A stretch of 64,000 nt of DNA from Haliclystus octoradiatus. Taxonomy: Eukaryota > Cnidaria > Staurozoa > Stauromedusae > Haliclystidae. Numbering within the stretch: the stretch's first letter is position 1; each line of letters begins with the position of its first letter. Positions 1 through 11,337 of the stretch are shown in pieces. Below the pieces are notes generated by a model. It saw only the letters and a program-made list of their open reading frames with translations. It did no database searches and had not been told where the DNA came from. Location of the stretch: NCBI GenBank assembly GCA_916610825.1, contig OU744449.1:26767732-26831731 (forward strand). Reading direction: 5' to 3'. The position numbers and the translations under genes are program-made.

Positions 1-245
1 TAGTACAATAGAGTATCAATTATCTCCTTTTCACTATGCTTTACATGTATGTAAGGATCAATTATCAAAACTGAAATGAATTATCACTGTTGTTCTGCAT
101 TTTTAATTCCTTCTCATGACTATTTTGTTTCATTGACATTCTCTTTGACAATATTTACTGCAAGCTACTAACGGGAGCGAAGCGACCTCTTTGAGAAAGC
201 CGAAGGCTGACTGGCCCCTGGCGTAGGCCGCAAGCCGAAGGCTTG
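1..245. repeat. Diverged duplicate of 15.97-16.16 kb
   Basis: This stretch resembles about 15970-16160. Both contain the same run of blocks: a tagtacaat start, a shared atcaaaactgaaatg block, a shared ttttaattccttttcatgac block, and a closing GC-richer block near ctgactggcccc and cgaaggcttgt. The second copy lacks an internal ~30-base piece. The two probably arose by an old segmental duplication that also copied a U1 gene, since each copy lies within about 2 kb of one. No coding content is visible. Confidence 0.6.
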
Positions 246-1182
246 TTCGATATATTACGAGTCTGGTTACAAGTGTCTATATACATTTTGTAATGAAAGC
301 TAATAAAATAAATTAATATAAAAAAGCCTATGCTAAAAATATTTAACCATGTGATTTAACTCAGTGAACTTACTAGAGTATTGAGTTTTCCCATCATGCT
401 AATGGCATTGCCTCTCTGGAATGCAATGCTAATTTTCAGGTAAAGAAAACTTCTTTGAACGAGGCTCGTTGGTTTTAGACCTGATTTCTGAGCCGACACT
501 ACTGTCAATAAATATTTTGTTAACCGCACACGTGTGGGTATAGACCTATACCTGCACGCTTTTACTGGTTGCCATAGAATCTCGTGGGTTGTCTTGACAT
601 AACTGCTAACCATGTGCTACAAATCCACCAATTGTGACTCGAGTTTTTTTCAAGTGATTATTAATACTTGTTACAAAACCCTTAAGGTCACTACGAACGT
701 CATCATGCATCTAGATTGTCGATTTCCTTTTCAAATAAATTAAATCTAAATGAATAAATCATTATGATACGTCTTTCATCATACAGTGCGAAATAAACGA
801 TGGCACAGCTGTCGAAATGTGGCAAGGCGATCGTGTTACACATGGTCTTCCTGCTTTTCAGGAGACAAATTTCCTTAATAATAATAATATGATAATATTA
901 ATAGTGGAATTGATCCACACCAGTTCTTGTTATAGTGCTCAATGAAATTTATCAGAGCATTTATATAGAAATGAGAGTCAAAAATGAAACATTTTAGATT
1001 CCGCTATTTAAGTTTCACGTCTGAAGGTGATCATCAGGCGATTTATTTCAACTATCCTACAAACATTCATCCTTATCCTATATGAGCTACTAAGTTTTAC
1101 AGTTGATTGATTATTGGTTACTTAATTATGTCTATTGTATAAAATTCCGGTTTTGGTTTCCTTATAAATGTTAACAAGAATG
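246..1182. other. Intergenic DNA, one duplicated block
   Basis: No gene is recognisable. Positions about 540-660 match 12410-12540 (shared pieces ggaatctcgtgggttgtct, gacataactgctaa and ccaccaat), which is DNA that abuts U1 copy 4. The rest is AT-rich sequence without visible motifs. Confidence 0.5.
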
Positions 1183-1588
1183 ATGAATGAATGAATGAAT
1201 GAATGAATGAATGAATGAATGAATGAATGAATGAATGAATGAATGAATGAATGAATGAATGAATGAATGAATGAATGAATGAATGAATGAATGAATGAAT
1301 GAATGAATGAATGAATGAATGAATGAATGAATGAATGAATGAATGAATGAATGAATGAATGAATGAATGAATGAATGAATGAATGAATGAATGAATGAAT
1401 GAATGAATGAATGAATGAATGAATGAATGAATGAATGAATGAATGAATGAATGAATGAATGAATGAATGAATGAATGAATGAATGAATGAATGAATGAAT
1501 GAATGAATGAATGAATGAATGAATGAATGAATGAATGAATGAATGAATGAATGAATGAATGAATGAATGAATGAATGAATGAATGAAG
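1183..1588. repeat. (GAAT)n microsatellite, about 100 units
   Basis: An essentially uninterrupted tetranucleotide array of about 400 bases, breaking down only at its right end (gaatgaagga). On the minus strand it reads as an endless Phe-Ile-His-Ser repeat, which is an artefact of the repeat and not a protein gene. The purity suggests a young, probably length-variable locus. Confidence 0.97.
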
Positions 1589-1950
1589 GAATGAGCGATA
1601 TTTTTGTCATAAATGGAACATTTCTAACAAGGAGGAAACTACGTTTCTACTTACTTACAGGATCTTTGATGATACATTTTCGAAGCCTGTCAACATTCAA
1701 TTACATTTTCCCGATAAAATTTGAAGTTTCTAAATCCATTAACTGCAAACATTGTCATTGTTTTCCGTACTAATATATGCTCGGGTGTTCTACAGTCCAG
1801 GGCTCCAGACCGCTTAGAGAACTAATTAATCGCTTTACTTTTCATATATTATTATAAATATAGTCAACGTGAAGTAAACAAAGCCATATATATTTGATAA
1901 GATATCTGCCTCACCAAACTGTTTTGTATAGCAGTTTTCTTCGCTATTGT

Positions 1951-2117
1951 CGGGGTCCAGCGCGAACGCTCAGTCCACACTACCAGAAATTATACGGTCG
2001 AGTTACCCACGTTTGGGGTAATCGTAGTGGTATCAACCCAAGCGATGTGCAATGCGAGGGCCTCACGCTAAGTGTAGCCCCTTCATGATCAGGTTAACAC
2101 TCCCGTCAGGTAAGTAT
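1951..2117 (-). ncRNA. U1: U1 snRNA gene, copy 1
   Basis: U1 snRNA is the RNA core of the U1 snRNP, which pairs with 5' splice sites. On the minus strand the gene starts ATACTTACCTG, complementary to the consensus donor CAG|GTAAGTAT. Stem-loop I carries GATCATGAAG (U1-70K site), stem-loop II carries ATTGCAC (U1A site), and AATTTCTGG is the Sm site. A final GC-rich hairpin with a TTCG loop follows. The length is ~167 nt against 164 in human. The exact 3' end is uncertain by a few bases. Copy 1 differs from the others at a few stem positions, mostly G-U compatible. A PSE-like box lies upstream. Confidence 0.93.
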
Positions 2118-2159
2118 GAACATAAGAAGTTAATTAAATTTCCTAGGAAGAACGATAAG

Positions 2160-2180
2160 TTTCGCTGACTTGATGGTGAT
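2160..2180 (-). promoter_or_regulatory. PSE-like element of U1 copy 1
   Basis: On the minus strand ATCACCAT lies about 58-63 bases upstream of the U1 start. The same box recurs at the same distance in all five copies and resembles the vertebrate snRNA proximal sequence element (TCACCNTNA...), bound by SNAPc. Position and conservation are seen; function is inferred. Confidence 0.7.
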
Positions 2181-4133
2181 TGAGCCGGGAGGAAGACATG
2201 TGCACCGATCAATTTTTACAATACTTGGTTAACCAACCATTGTAATTATATATTAGAGTTGATAATATCTTATTATGGAATATTCCATAGTTTGTTTTGT
2301 AGTTTGTGCTTTGATTTTGTCCGTTGGTCAAAAATCAAGTTAAATATTATTCATATAACACCCCCAGCATTCCATGACTTCCATTGATGGCAAACAATTT
2401 TTTCGTTTTCTTCATATATTTAGTTAATGAGATGCTTGTCAATAAAATCTCAAATTGTAAACGCTTATTTAATAATTTCTAGAATTAAATACAAAACAGC
2501 GAAATCAACATTTAGAATTTGGAGGTATTCGACCATGCAGGATATTTTCCAATGTTCTACCACAGCCTTTTCAAAAATGCAACTGACCAATCACAATTAA
2601 GGGATTGTGCTTGATTATGATGCCATCTATCATATAATCAACATTGTTTGTGTGAGTGTGTGTCTGAATTTTATTGTGATCGATTTACGCTCTCCACGAA
2701 TAATGCACGACCAATAAATTTGACTGGAATGTTCTTCAGGTACCTGGTCGGGCTTTAGGCTTACTTTAATGTCCAGTGTCGTTCTCAATCCAAAGATAGA
2801 GAGAGATTTCCTTGTTCCGTACTTGCGCCTCTTGCGACCTCAATGACATTACATTTGTTCGACAAGTCACGGTTTGCTGCTCCCGCTCACATACTCTGGC
2901 TATTGCTCCAAGTGATTCGGTCAGCCAATCACAGCGCCGTTTGCAACACGAAACCACAAAGCTGTGCTTGGTTTCGAAAGTCTAACAATAAAGTTGATCA
3001 TGTTGATAATCTTTCCCATCGTTTCTCGCTTGCAGAACTCGTTCTACGTTATCTACAAACGGGGGGATCATCCGCCATTGTTCCAAAACAAGTGGGGCCA
3101 CTACATTACTGTTCATTAATGTGATTGTCTAGTTGTTTTATCTGAGAATGACTGAACAGTAAAATGTCTGTTTTTTTTATGTGAAGCCTGTTTGTTAAAG
3201 AATCAAAGAGGTAGAACTCTACATGAATATTACTGGTGATGACGAACTATTTACATCAAGTTGAGTGTATATTATTCCGCATAAATGGTTATCTACAGAT
3301 TTTCAACAGCAAACATAGCAAGAAATATGTTTGTGAGAGCAAACATAACAATGATGTTTGTGAAAGATCGTGTTCACGGAAGTAAGGAACTGTTTTCGAG
3401 GGCATGTCACAATATTTTGAAATTTCTTGCAACTAAATTGGATTTGCTCATTTCAATAACTGTGGAATACAGTAGTGTTTATTATTTATGAGGTTATCAT
3501 ATACAATACGCTAAGGGATTATATGTATCTTGATGTAAAAGGTAATATAATTTTAACTAAAAATAAAATTTTTATTTAATTTGTTATTGAAATCCTAACT
3601 GTCTCATGATCCATGATGTTGCCGCAATACCTATGCTTCGCATATTTTTAAACGGGAAAGTTGCATTCTACGAAGAACCGTATCAGCTATATTTTACGGT
3701 AATCAATTGAACTTTGATAATTTGTCCTATTACGTAAGATGCATCTAGACATCGAATAATGCAAAGCTCACACCCTGCTAATAGTTTTAATTTGCTTTGT
3801 TTTCCGTATCAAACCCATGTATTGCCTCATCTTGATAACTTGCTATTATCATTCTAAATTTTAGCGTTGGTCATTTTTTTTGAAACTGAATAAACGTATA
3901 CTTCTGAATATCTTTTCAGTTATGATCTAATCCTTATTTCCAAAATTGTACAAAGTCTAGATTTTAATTGCTTGTTATTACAATCTATTGACCTACTCCT
4001 CTGATGAAACACACTCAGAATAGCCACCTATCGATGTCTTAGCTTCAAATATGTCGAACCAAACATATACATGCAATTGTGGTGAATAGTAGACGTCTGC
4101 ACGCACAGATTGTCTTGAAAATCCAGCTCAGGG
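2181..4133. other. Intergenic DNA without recognised gene
   Basis: I see no gene, tRNA or mobile-element terminus here. Short open frames in this stretch have no protein-like composition or recognisable motif. Confidence 0.45.
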
Positions 4134-4300
4134 AGATCAGTAAAGAATCATGCAAATCATTCTTAAGCAATACTGAGAACATAAACAGCTACATTCACTT
4201 AAAATATAGTCAGCGTGAAGTAAACAAAGCCATGTACTATTTTATTAGATATTAACCTCGCCTAACCTGTTTTGCAGTACTGAAGTTTTTTTGTTATTGT

Positions 4301-4467
4301 CGGGGTCCGGCGCGAACGCTCAGTCCCCACTACCATAAATTATACGGTCGAGTTACCCGCGTTTGGGGTAATCGTAGTGGTATCAACCCAAGCGATGTGC
4401 AATGCGAGGGCCTCACACTAGGTGTAACCCCTTCATGATCAAGTTAACACCCCCGTCAGGTAAGTAT
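4301..4467 (-). ncRNA. U1: U1 snRNA gene, copy 2
   Basis: Full-length minus-strand U1: ATACTTACCTG 5' end, GATCATGAAG in loop I, ATTGCAC in loop II, and an Sm site reading AATTTATGG (AATTTCTGG in copies 1, 4 and 5). The terminal hairpin has a GCG-TTCG-CGC core. It is identical to copy 3 because both lie in the 2.33-kb tandem repeat. A PSE-like TCACC box lies 57 bases upstream, and a conserved block resembling a 3' box (GCAAAACAG) lies just downstream. Everything needed for a functional snRNA gene appears present. Confidence 0.95.
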
Positions 4468-4507
4468 GAACAAGAGAAGCTACTGAACTTCGTAAAAAGA
4501 TCAATAA

Positions 4508-4529
4508 GCTTCACTGGTTTAATGGTGAT
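4508..4529 (-). promoter_or_regulatory. PSE-like element of U1 copy 2
   Basis: Minus-strand ATCACCATTAAACC begins about 60 bases upstream of the U1 start. It matches the spacing and core of the other four copies. Confidence 0.7.
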
Positions 4530-5471
4530 AGAGCAGGAAGGGAGACATGCGCATTGATCAGTTTTTCAGCAGGGAATTTTTTGGTTTAAATTCACATTTT
4601 TTGATTGTACACTATGTTGTCCAAAATCAAGAACTAGAAAGTTTCAACCGTACTCAAGAATGAAATCAAGAGAATGATATCGGTTGGCCAGAAAAGTTGC
4701 AATTCAGAGGGAGAACATATTATAATGTAGCCAGGTTCAACATATAAAGAATAAAATCATCCAAGGCATGGATTTGATTGGATTTAGTTTGGTTCTTTCC
4801 TCTGTTTCGTTTAATAACTACACCGAAAATGATGTGCCTCAACTTTAGTTGAGGCCCATAATTATTGAGCTGCCAAAACTATAATACCGCACGTGTTCAC
4901 GAAAATGGCATACAATGGACGATAAAAATTCCATTTTTGCTTAATTCTTCTTCTTCTCGCTAGATCGATAAAACTGAAATGAAACTGCTTACATCTATTC
5001 TTTGTAATCTGGTAATATGTTACCGCATATCGAGTTTGAAGATCATCATGATCATGTATTTTATTCAATATATTCTTGTATTCCACTATCATGATAATGT
5101 AATGAGAACTAACATAGCAAAACTCAAATTTTCGTTTTCAAAGAGTTTTAAAGAACTAATAATATTATCTTACCTTTACGTAAATAATCCAACTAAACTG
5201 TGATTAACATCTTCGCTAACGCTGAATAATTCAATTCTAAAATCAGGTTCTCCGGCCGAAATCAATAACGTCAATAACATCTACAATAATATGTTTTTGT
5301 TGACCTCAATTACGACATTGTTGCAAAAACGTATCAATGTTGTTCCACCAAAATAGTGAAAGTGAGAAATTTCGGCATTTTTAGATGAAACGTTTTTTTG
5401 TTTGAGTTAAATGTTTGAAATGTCGCTTTGGTAAACATATCAGAAGCAGGTTGATTAAGCTCATAAACTTA

Positions 5472-6012
5472 CATAGACTGCTGATTCCATTGCCAAACTT
5501 CATAGAAAACACATAGCGACCATTGGCATCCATAATGGCTGACGCAAAGTACCAAAACAGAGGCTTGAAAACCGCGAAATTTCAAGCCACTTTTGAGCAA
5601 TTTTAGTTTCTAATGAAACAGGATTTTGTTTATAAAAGAGTTTTTTATGACTACCAATTTCAAGTTGCATCATACATGAGTTGAAATATCTATTTTTCAA
5701 TCGTATTTGAAGGTAAATAGTATCTATTTTATATTTTTATATTTCCTTGTCTCTCGGTGTGATTTGAAATTTTTCATATGTTTGAACATAATTGTGATCC
5801 TATGAACAAATCTCGCTTCGCTGACAGGAAAATCCTATTTAAACTATCTTTCTATGACAATGAGGACATATTGTTTAGAGTTTAGAACACAAAAGAGTTT
5901 ATAGGAGAGATTTAACAATTTCGAAAATGTCAATGAGGAGAGCGCTAAAATAAGTCCTTTGCGTCAGCCATCTTGGTTCCCCCATGTTGCACATTTTCGT
6001 CAGCAGTCTATG
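5472..6012. mobile_element. 541-bp MITE inside tandem unit 1
   Basis: Terminal inverted repeats start CATAGACTGCTGA and end TCAGCAGTCTATG. An inner inverted pair (ATGGCTGACGCAAAG / CTTTGCGTCAGCCAT) follows. TA dinucleotides flank both ends, as for Tc1/mariner or pogo-type insertion. No transposase frame is present, so it is non-autonomous. Confidence 0.75.
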
Positions 6013-6634
6013 TAAGTCTATGGGTGCATCACTCCCAATGAATAATTTAAGAAAAAATTCAGGCTATTTTGAAAAGAAAAATTGGAAAATCGCACAATTT
6101 TGAAGCTGTTCAAGTATTGAAGTAAGTTCCAATTGAGGATATCTCAGGCCAACATTATTACATTACACGGTAGAGGACATATGATCACCCTATCCTCCTT
6201 TTTCAATATGTTTACACAAACCGAACGCTATCAAATTGTGATCTCATTACCACGAGGACATTTAAATCAAGTTATCAAGCGATCAGTATAATACATTTTA
6301 AGCTGATGATGCGAGCATGTTGAATTATATGTCAATCCTCGACAATGAAGAAAGTTCGATTCATGGGCATAATGTCCTGTAATCAATTAATCGTAGTACA
6401 TGTTCCTAATCAGTCCTTTGCAGCACGTTTCGCATATCAGTGATTGCGCATGCTCGGTACGGTGATTAGATCAGTAAAGAATCATGCAAATCATTCTTAA
6501 GCAATACTGAGAACATAAACAGCTACATTCACTTAAAATATAGTCAGCGTGAAGTAAACAAAGCCATGTACTATTTTATTAGATATTAACCTCGCCTAAC
6601 CTGTTTTGCAGTACTGAAGTTTCTTTGTTATTGT

Positions 6635-6801
6635 CGGGGTCCGGCGCGAACGCTCAGTCCCCACTACCATAAATTATACGGTCGAGTTACCCGCGTTTGG
6701 GGTAATCGTAGTGGTATCAACCCAAGCGATGTGCAATGCGAGGGCCTCACACTAGGTGTAACCCCTTCATGATCAAGTTAACACCCCCGTCAGGTAAGTA
6801 T
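6635..6801 (-). ncRNA. U1: U1 snRNA gene, copy 3
   Basis: Identical over its whole length to copy 2. It has the donor-pairing 5' end, the U1-70K and U1A loop motifs, the Sm site AATTTATGG and the TTCG hairpin. The only nearby difference from copy 2 is one T/C just beyond the 3' end. The PSE-like box is at 6842-6863. Confidence 0.95.
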
Positions 6802-6841
6802 GAACAAGAGAAGCTACTGAACTTCGTAAAAAGATCAATAA

Positions 6842-6863
6842 GCTTCACTGGTTTAATGGTGAT
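6842..6863 (-). promoter_or_regulatory. PSE-like element of U1 copy 3
   Basis: Same sequence and spacing as the PSE-like element of copy 2, carried along by the tandem duplication. Confidence 0.7.
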
Positions 6864-7805
6864 AGAGCAGGAAGGGAGACATGCGCATTGATCAGTTTTT
6901 CAGCAGGGAATTTTTTGGTTTAAATTCACATTTTTTGATTGTACACTATGTTGTCCAAAATCAAGAACTAGAAAGTTTCAACCGTACTCAAGAATGAAAT
7001 CAAGAGAATGATATCGGTTGGCCAGAAAAGTTGCAATTCAGAGGGAGAACATATTATAATGTAGCCAGGTTCAACATATAAAGAATAAAATCATCCAAGG
7101 CATGGATTTGATTGGATTTAGTTTGGTTCTTTCCTCTGTTTCGTTTAATAACTACACCGAAAATGATGTGCCTCAACTTTAGTTGAGGCCCATAATTATT
7201 GAGCTGCCAAAACTATAATACCGCACGTGTTCACGAAAATGGCATACAATGGACGATAAAAATTCCATTTTTGCTTAATTCTTCTTCTTCTCGCTAGATC
7301 GATAAAACTGAAATGAAACTGCTTACATCTATTCTTTGTAATCTGGTAATATGTTACCGCATATCGAGTTTGAAGATCATCATGATCATGTATTTTATTC
7401 AATATATTCTTGTATTCCACTATCATGATAATGTAATGAGAACTAACATAGCAAAACTCAAATTTTCGTTTTCAAAGAGTTTTAAAGAACTAATAATATT
7501 ATCTTACCTTTACGTAAATAATCCAACTAAACTGTGATTAACATCTTCGCTAACGCTGAATAATTCAATTCTAAAATCAGGTTCTCCGGCCGAAATCAAT
7601 AACGTCAATAACATCTACAATAATATGTTTTTGTTGACCTCAATTACGACATTGTTGCAAAAACGTATCAATGTTGTTCCACCAAAATAGTGAAAGTGAG
7701 AAATTTCGGCATTTTTAGATGAAACGTTTTTTTGTTTGAGTTAAATGTTTGAAATGTCGCTTTGGTAAACATATCAGAAGCAGGTTGATTAAGCTCATAA
7801 ACTTA

Positions 7806-8347
7806 CATAGACTGCTGATTCCATTGCCAAACTTCATAGAAAACACATAGCGACCATTGGCATCCATAATGGCTGACGCAAAGTACCAAAACAGAGGCTT
7901 GAAAACCGCGAAATTTCAAGCCACTTTTTGAGCAATTTTAGTTTCTAATGAAACAGGATTTTGTTTATAAAAGAGTTTTTTATGACTACCAATTTCAAGT
8001 TGCATCATACATGAGTTGAAATATCTATTTTTCAATCGTATTTGAAGGTAAATAGTATCTATTTTATATTTTTATATTTCCTTGTCTCTCGGTGTGATTT
8101 GAAATTTTTCATATGTTTGAACATAATTGTGATCCTATGAACAAATCTCGCTTCGCTGACAGGAAAATCCTATTTAAACTATCTTTCTATGACAATGAGG
8201 ACATATTGTTTAGAGTTTAGAACACAAAAGAGTTTATAGGAGAGATTTAACAATTTCGAAAATGTCAATGAGGAGAGCGCTAAAATAAGTCCTTTGCGTC
8301 AGCCATCTTGGTTCCCCCATGTTGCACATTTTCGTCAGCAGTCTATG
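7806..8347. mobile_element. MITE inside tandem unit 2
   Basis: Copy of the 5472-6012 element with the same TIRs and TA flanks and one extra T. It was duplicated with its host unit and is not an independent insertion. Confidence 0.75.
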
Positions 8348-8802
8348 TAAGTCTATGGGTGCATCACTCCCAATGAATAATTTAAGAAAAAATTCAGGCT
8401 ATTTTGAAAAGAAAAATTGGAAAATCGCACAATTTTGAAGCTGTTCAAGTATTGAAGTAAGTTCCAATTGAGGATATCTCAGGCCAACATTATTACATTA
8501 CACGGTAGAGGACATATGATCACCCTATCCTCCTTTTTCAATATGTTTACACAAACCGAACGCTATCAAATTGTGATCTCATTACCACGAGGACATTTAA
8601 ATCAAGTTATCAAGCGATCAGTAGTATAATACATTTTAAGCTGATGATGCGAACATGTTGAATTATATGTCAATCCTCGACAATGAAGAAAGTTCGATTC
8701 ATGGGCATAATGTCCTGTAATCAATTAATCGTAGTACATGTTCCTAATCAGTCCTTTGCAGCACGTTTCGCATATCAGTGATTGCGCATGCTCGGTACGG
8801 TG

Positions 8803-11257
8803 TTAAATATCAAAAATGAACATAAATTGATTTATACTCTACTTCGCCGGGATGTGCTGAATTGAAAAGAAGATTTCATCGATGTGTCTTGTTTAGATTC
8901 ATTGTTGTAAATATTTTCCTAATCGACCACAATCATATCGTATTCTAGCGCTATCTACTTATATTAATAATACTGTCTGTTTATATATCACAATATTTCT
9001 ATATTTCTATATTTCGATATTTCTGTGTCTGTCCGCGACTTATGTACGTCTTACTGGCGATATAATACGGATAATCCGTTGTCGGGAAATTATGCAAACA
9101 TTTGTGTCGAGATAACCGTGTACAGTAACAAATTTGTTGTATGAAAAGTATGGGTCTATGACGTTGTTTTAAAATAATATACTTCATCAGATATTTTATT
9201 TGGTATCCTTGCATTAAAAAATTCAGAGATTTTGAAAAATTTCATAGGTCGATAATCTAGCGGGCAGCCAAATCGAAGTCAAATTGGAATCCCCAGAACA
9301 AAAATATTTTGCTTTGAATTTAAAAGCTGCGTGTAAATTGTTTGAACAAGTGAAACTTAAAACTGAATCAGTTTTATGATAATTAAAACAATACGAAATA
9401 CTGAGTTACATTGAATTACCAATATAACTAGGCCAGACAAAATATGTTTTGAAATCAAAGAAACGTAGACCTATTTCATGTAGTGTTGATATCAGCAATA
9501 CATATAGCGCGGCACAAACGCTATGAAATTAAAGAGACTTTAGGTCTTAATTTAATTTATTAATGAAACCAAATTCCGTTCATTACTTTTACCAAAATCG
9601 AGATACAAAACATTTCACTCTTAAAAAGGCTATTTTGATATATAACTTGTGAGAACACTGAGCAAACAATCTGTTTTGAAATGAATAATCTATCGCGGGG
9701 CATAAAAACAAATTAACTTGCAAGAATTTTCAAAATGACGTTGGCGTTCGATCAATTCGAAAAATATTCAAAGTTCGAATAGATTATCTGTCTACAGTTT
9801 AAAATTATAGAGTTTAGAATTAATCAAGGCATTGCACAAAAGTATTTCTATAATTTATTATTTAATATAAAAATATGAATCATTTGGTTTTGAGCAGGCA
9901 GCCATTTATTTTCAGATTTTGCTTCCATAATTAACGAAGGAATTATAGGCATCGATAAAAATTAAAATTTCATTTTGTTGACTTGCTATACGAATAAGAC
10001 ACAGTATGTTACTACAGTTTCGAGAATAAAAATAGCGGTGTCTTGTTATTATCGTTGATCAACATTTAATAAAGTAAATTTCAGGTATATCAAATTTAAC
10101 AAAGTTAAATTGAATTGAGCGTATGATTTGTGATAAATAATAATAATTATAATATTTTCAGCGTTCAAAAATTTTGCTTTGAATTTAAAAGCACAAAAAC
10201 ATAATTTAAAAACATTTTTAAATAGTTAATACAGTTTGGATGAGTGTAACAAACCTTGTGTTACAAAAATAAAAAGCGAGAAGGTTGCATGAAATAATCG
10301 ATCATAGCAAACAATATTTATTAAAATACAACTTACCATTTTCCAAATGAGATCCAAATAAAAACTATACGAGCGGCATAATCTCCGAACAACATTTAAA
10401 TACATAATAGCGGATTCTCTGAGTTAATACACCAATCAATAATAAGTTAACAACAATATTTTATCGAAGGAGAATGTACGCCCGATAAGAATAAAATAAA
10501 GATTGTCTTTTATTCGAAATAATTCTGACAAAAATGATCATTTCATATCGTGATCAAATGCATGGTAAAGTAGATTCATTTTCTACATAGTAAATTATCC
10601 TTTTCGTCAGACATCATAACATGAGCATTTAATTATTACCATCGGCTGTGGTATTTTATATCTTTGAAGCTGCACTAAACATTTCAACTCTTTAAACCAT
10701 CGTGTTCGTTTCAATAAATTCTGAATAAATATGCATATCACGAATCTGGCAAAATGAGTTGTTTTCGTTTTTCTATCAAAATAATTAATTTATTCATAAT
10801 CATCTTTCCTTTCATTCGACATCTGTAATGTATTATAAATAGCGCGTAGAAATATTGACAACAAGATGTAACATAATATCAATATCAAATTAGTATAGCG
10901 ATTTATTATAGAATTTTATTTCCTTTTAAAAGAATGTTGATGCTATTATTTTGGAAAATTTGATAACAAGAACCACTATCAGACAAATTTTTCAGATCTT
11001 TTTTTTACTTATAAAATTTTATTTTCAACGAACTCTTAGTATTTTGATAGACTGCCATGAAAATCACAGGCATACTTGCAGAGATTGCAAAGATCAAAAA
11101 TATATAGGCTCATATACTATCATATCATAATATTTTCAGATTATATATATAATTTGATTTTCAATTACACGCGCGTGTGTCGGCCTTGTTCAATAATACG
11201 TTGTCGAAGCAGTAGGTTTGTTGATGAGGTCAGTCAAAGCGTCTATAATAATAAGTA
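8803..11257. other. AT-rich intergenic DNA
   Basis: No gene is recognisable in this very AT-rich stretch. Around 8990-9025 there is a short imperfect array of an atatttct-type unit. No element termini are seen. Confidence 0.45.
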
Positions 11258-11337
11258 AGGCAGTGGCTCATTGGTAAATGCTCTGGCATCACAATATGAG
11301 GGTCGTCAGTTCAAATCCGCCATTCGGAAACTTTTTT
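11258..11337 (+). repeat. tRNA-like sequence (SINE head or tRNA relic)
   Basis: An A-box-like tract (tggctcattggtaaatgc) is followed about 40 bases later by a B-box-like gttcaaatcc and then a run of six T, the Pol III stop signal. The stems of a true tRNA do not form properly: the D stem is mismatched and no clear anticodon arm is seen. I therefore read it as a degenerate tRNA-derived element, not a working tRNA gene. Confidence 0.5.

Larger units (their letters stand above)
4134..6464. repeat. Tandem 2.33-kb duplication, unit 1
   Basis: This unit is repeated directly at 6468-8802 with a period of 2334. By eye I found only about four differences: one T/C next to the U1 3' end, one extra T, one 3-base insertion and one G/A, so identity is near 99.8%. 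Each unit holds one complete U1 gene near its left side and one 541-bp MITE. The duplication is very young, or a haplotype/assembly duplication. Confidence 0.95.
6468..8802. repeat. Tandem 2.33-kb duplication, unit 2
   Basis: Second copy of the unit at 4134-6464. A few bases (att) separate the two. The right boundary falls after gctcggtacggtg, where copy 1 continues differently. It contains U1 copy 3 and a second copy of the MITE. Confidence 0.95.

Noticed and set aside
1122-1610. Long minus-strand frame of Phe-Ile-His-Ser repeats
   Set aside because: It is the translation of the (GAAT)n microsatellite and has no other coding sign.
1894-2088. Plus-strand frames across the U1 copies (also 16413-16604)
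   Set aside because: They run antisense through U1 snRNA sequence. Their similarity to each other comes from RNA conservation, not protein.
4862-5203. Overlapping frames repeated exactly at 7196-7537
   Set aside because: They are conserved only because the 2.33-kb unit is duplicated. The frames have no recognisable domain and overlap on both strands.
11258-11337. A working tRNA gene
   Set aside because: A and B boxes and a T run are present, but the D and anticodon stems do not pair and no anticodon can be assigned.
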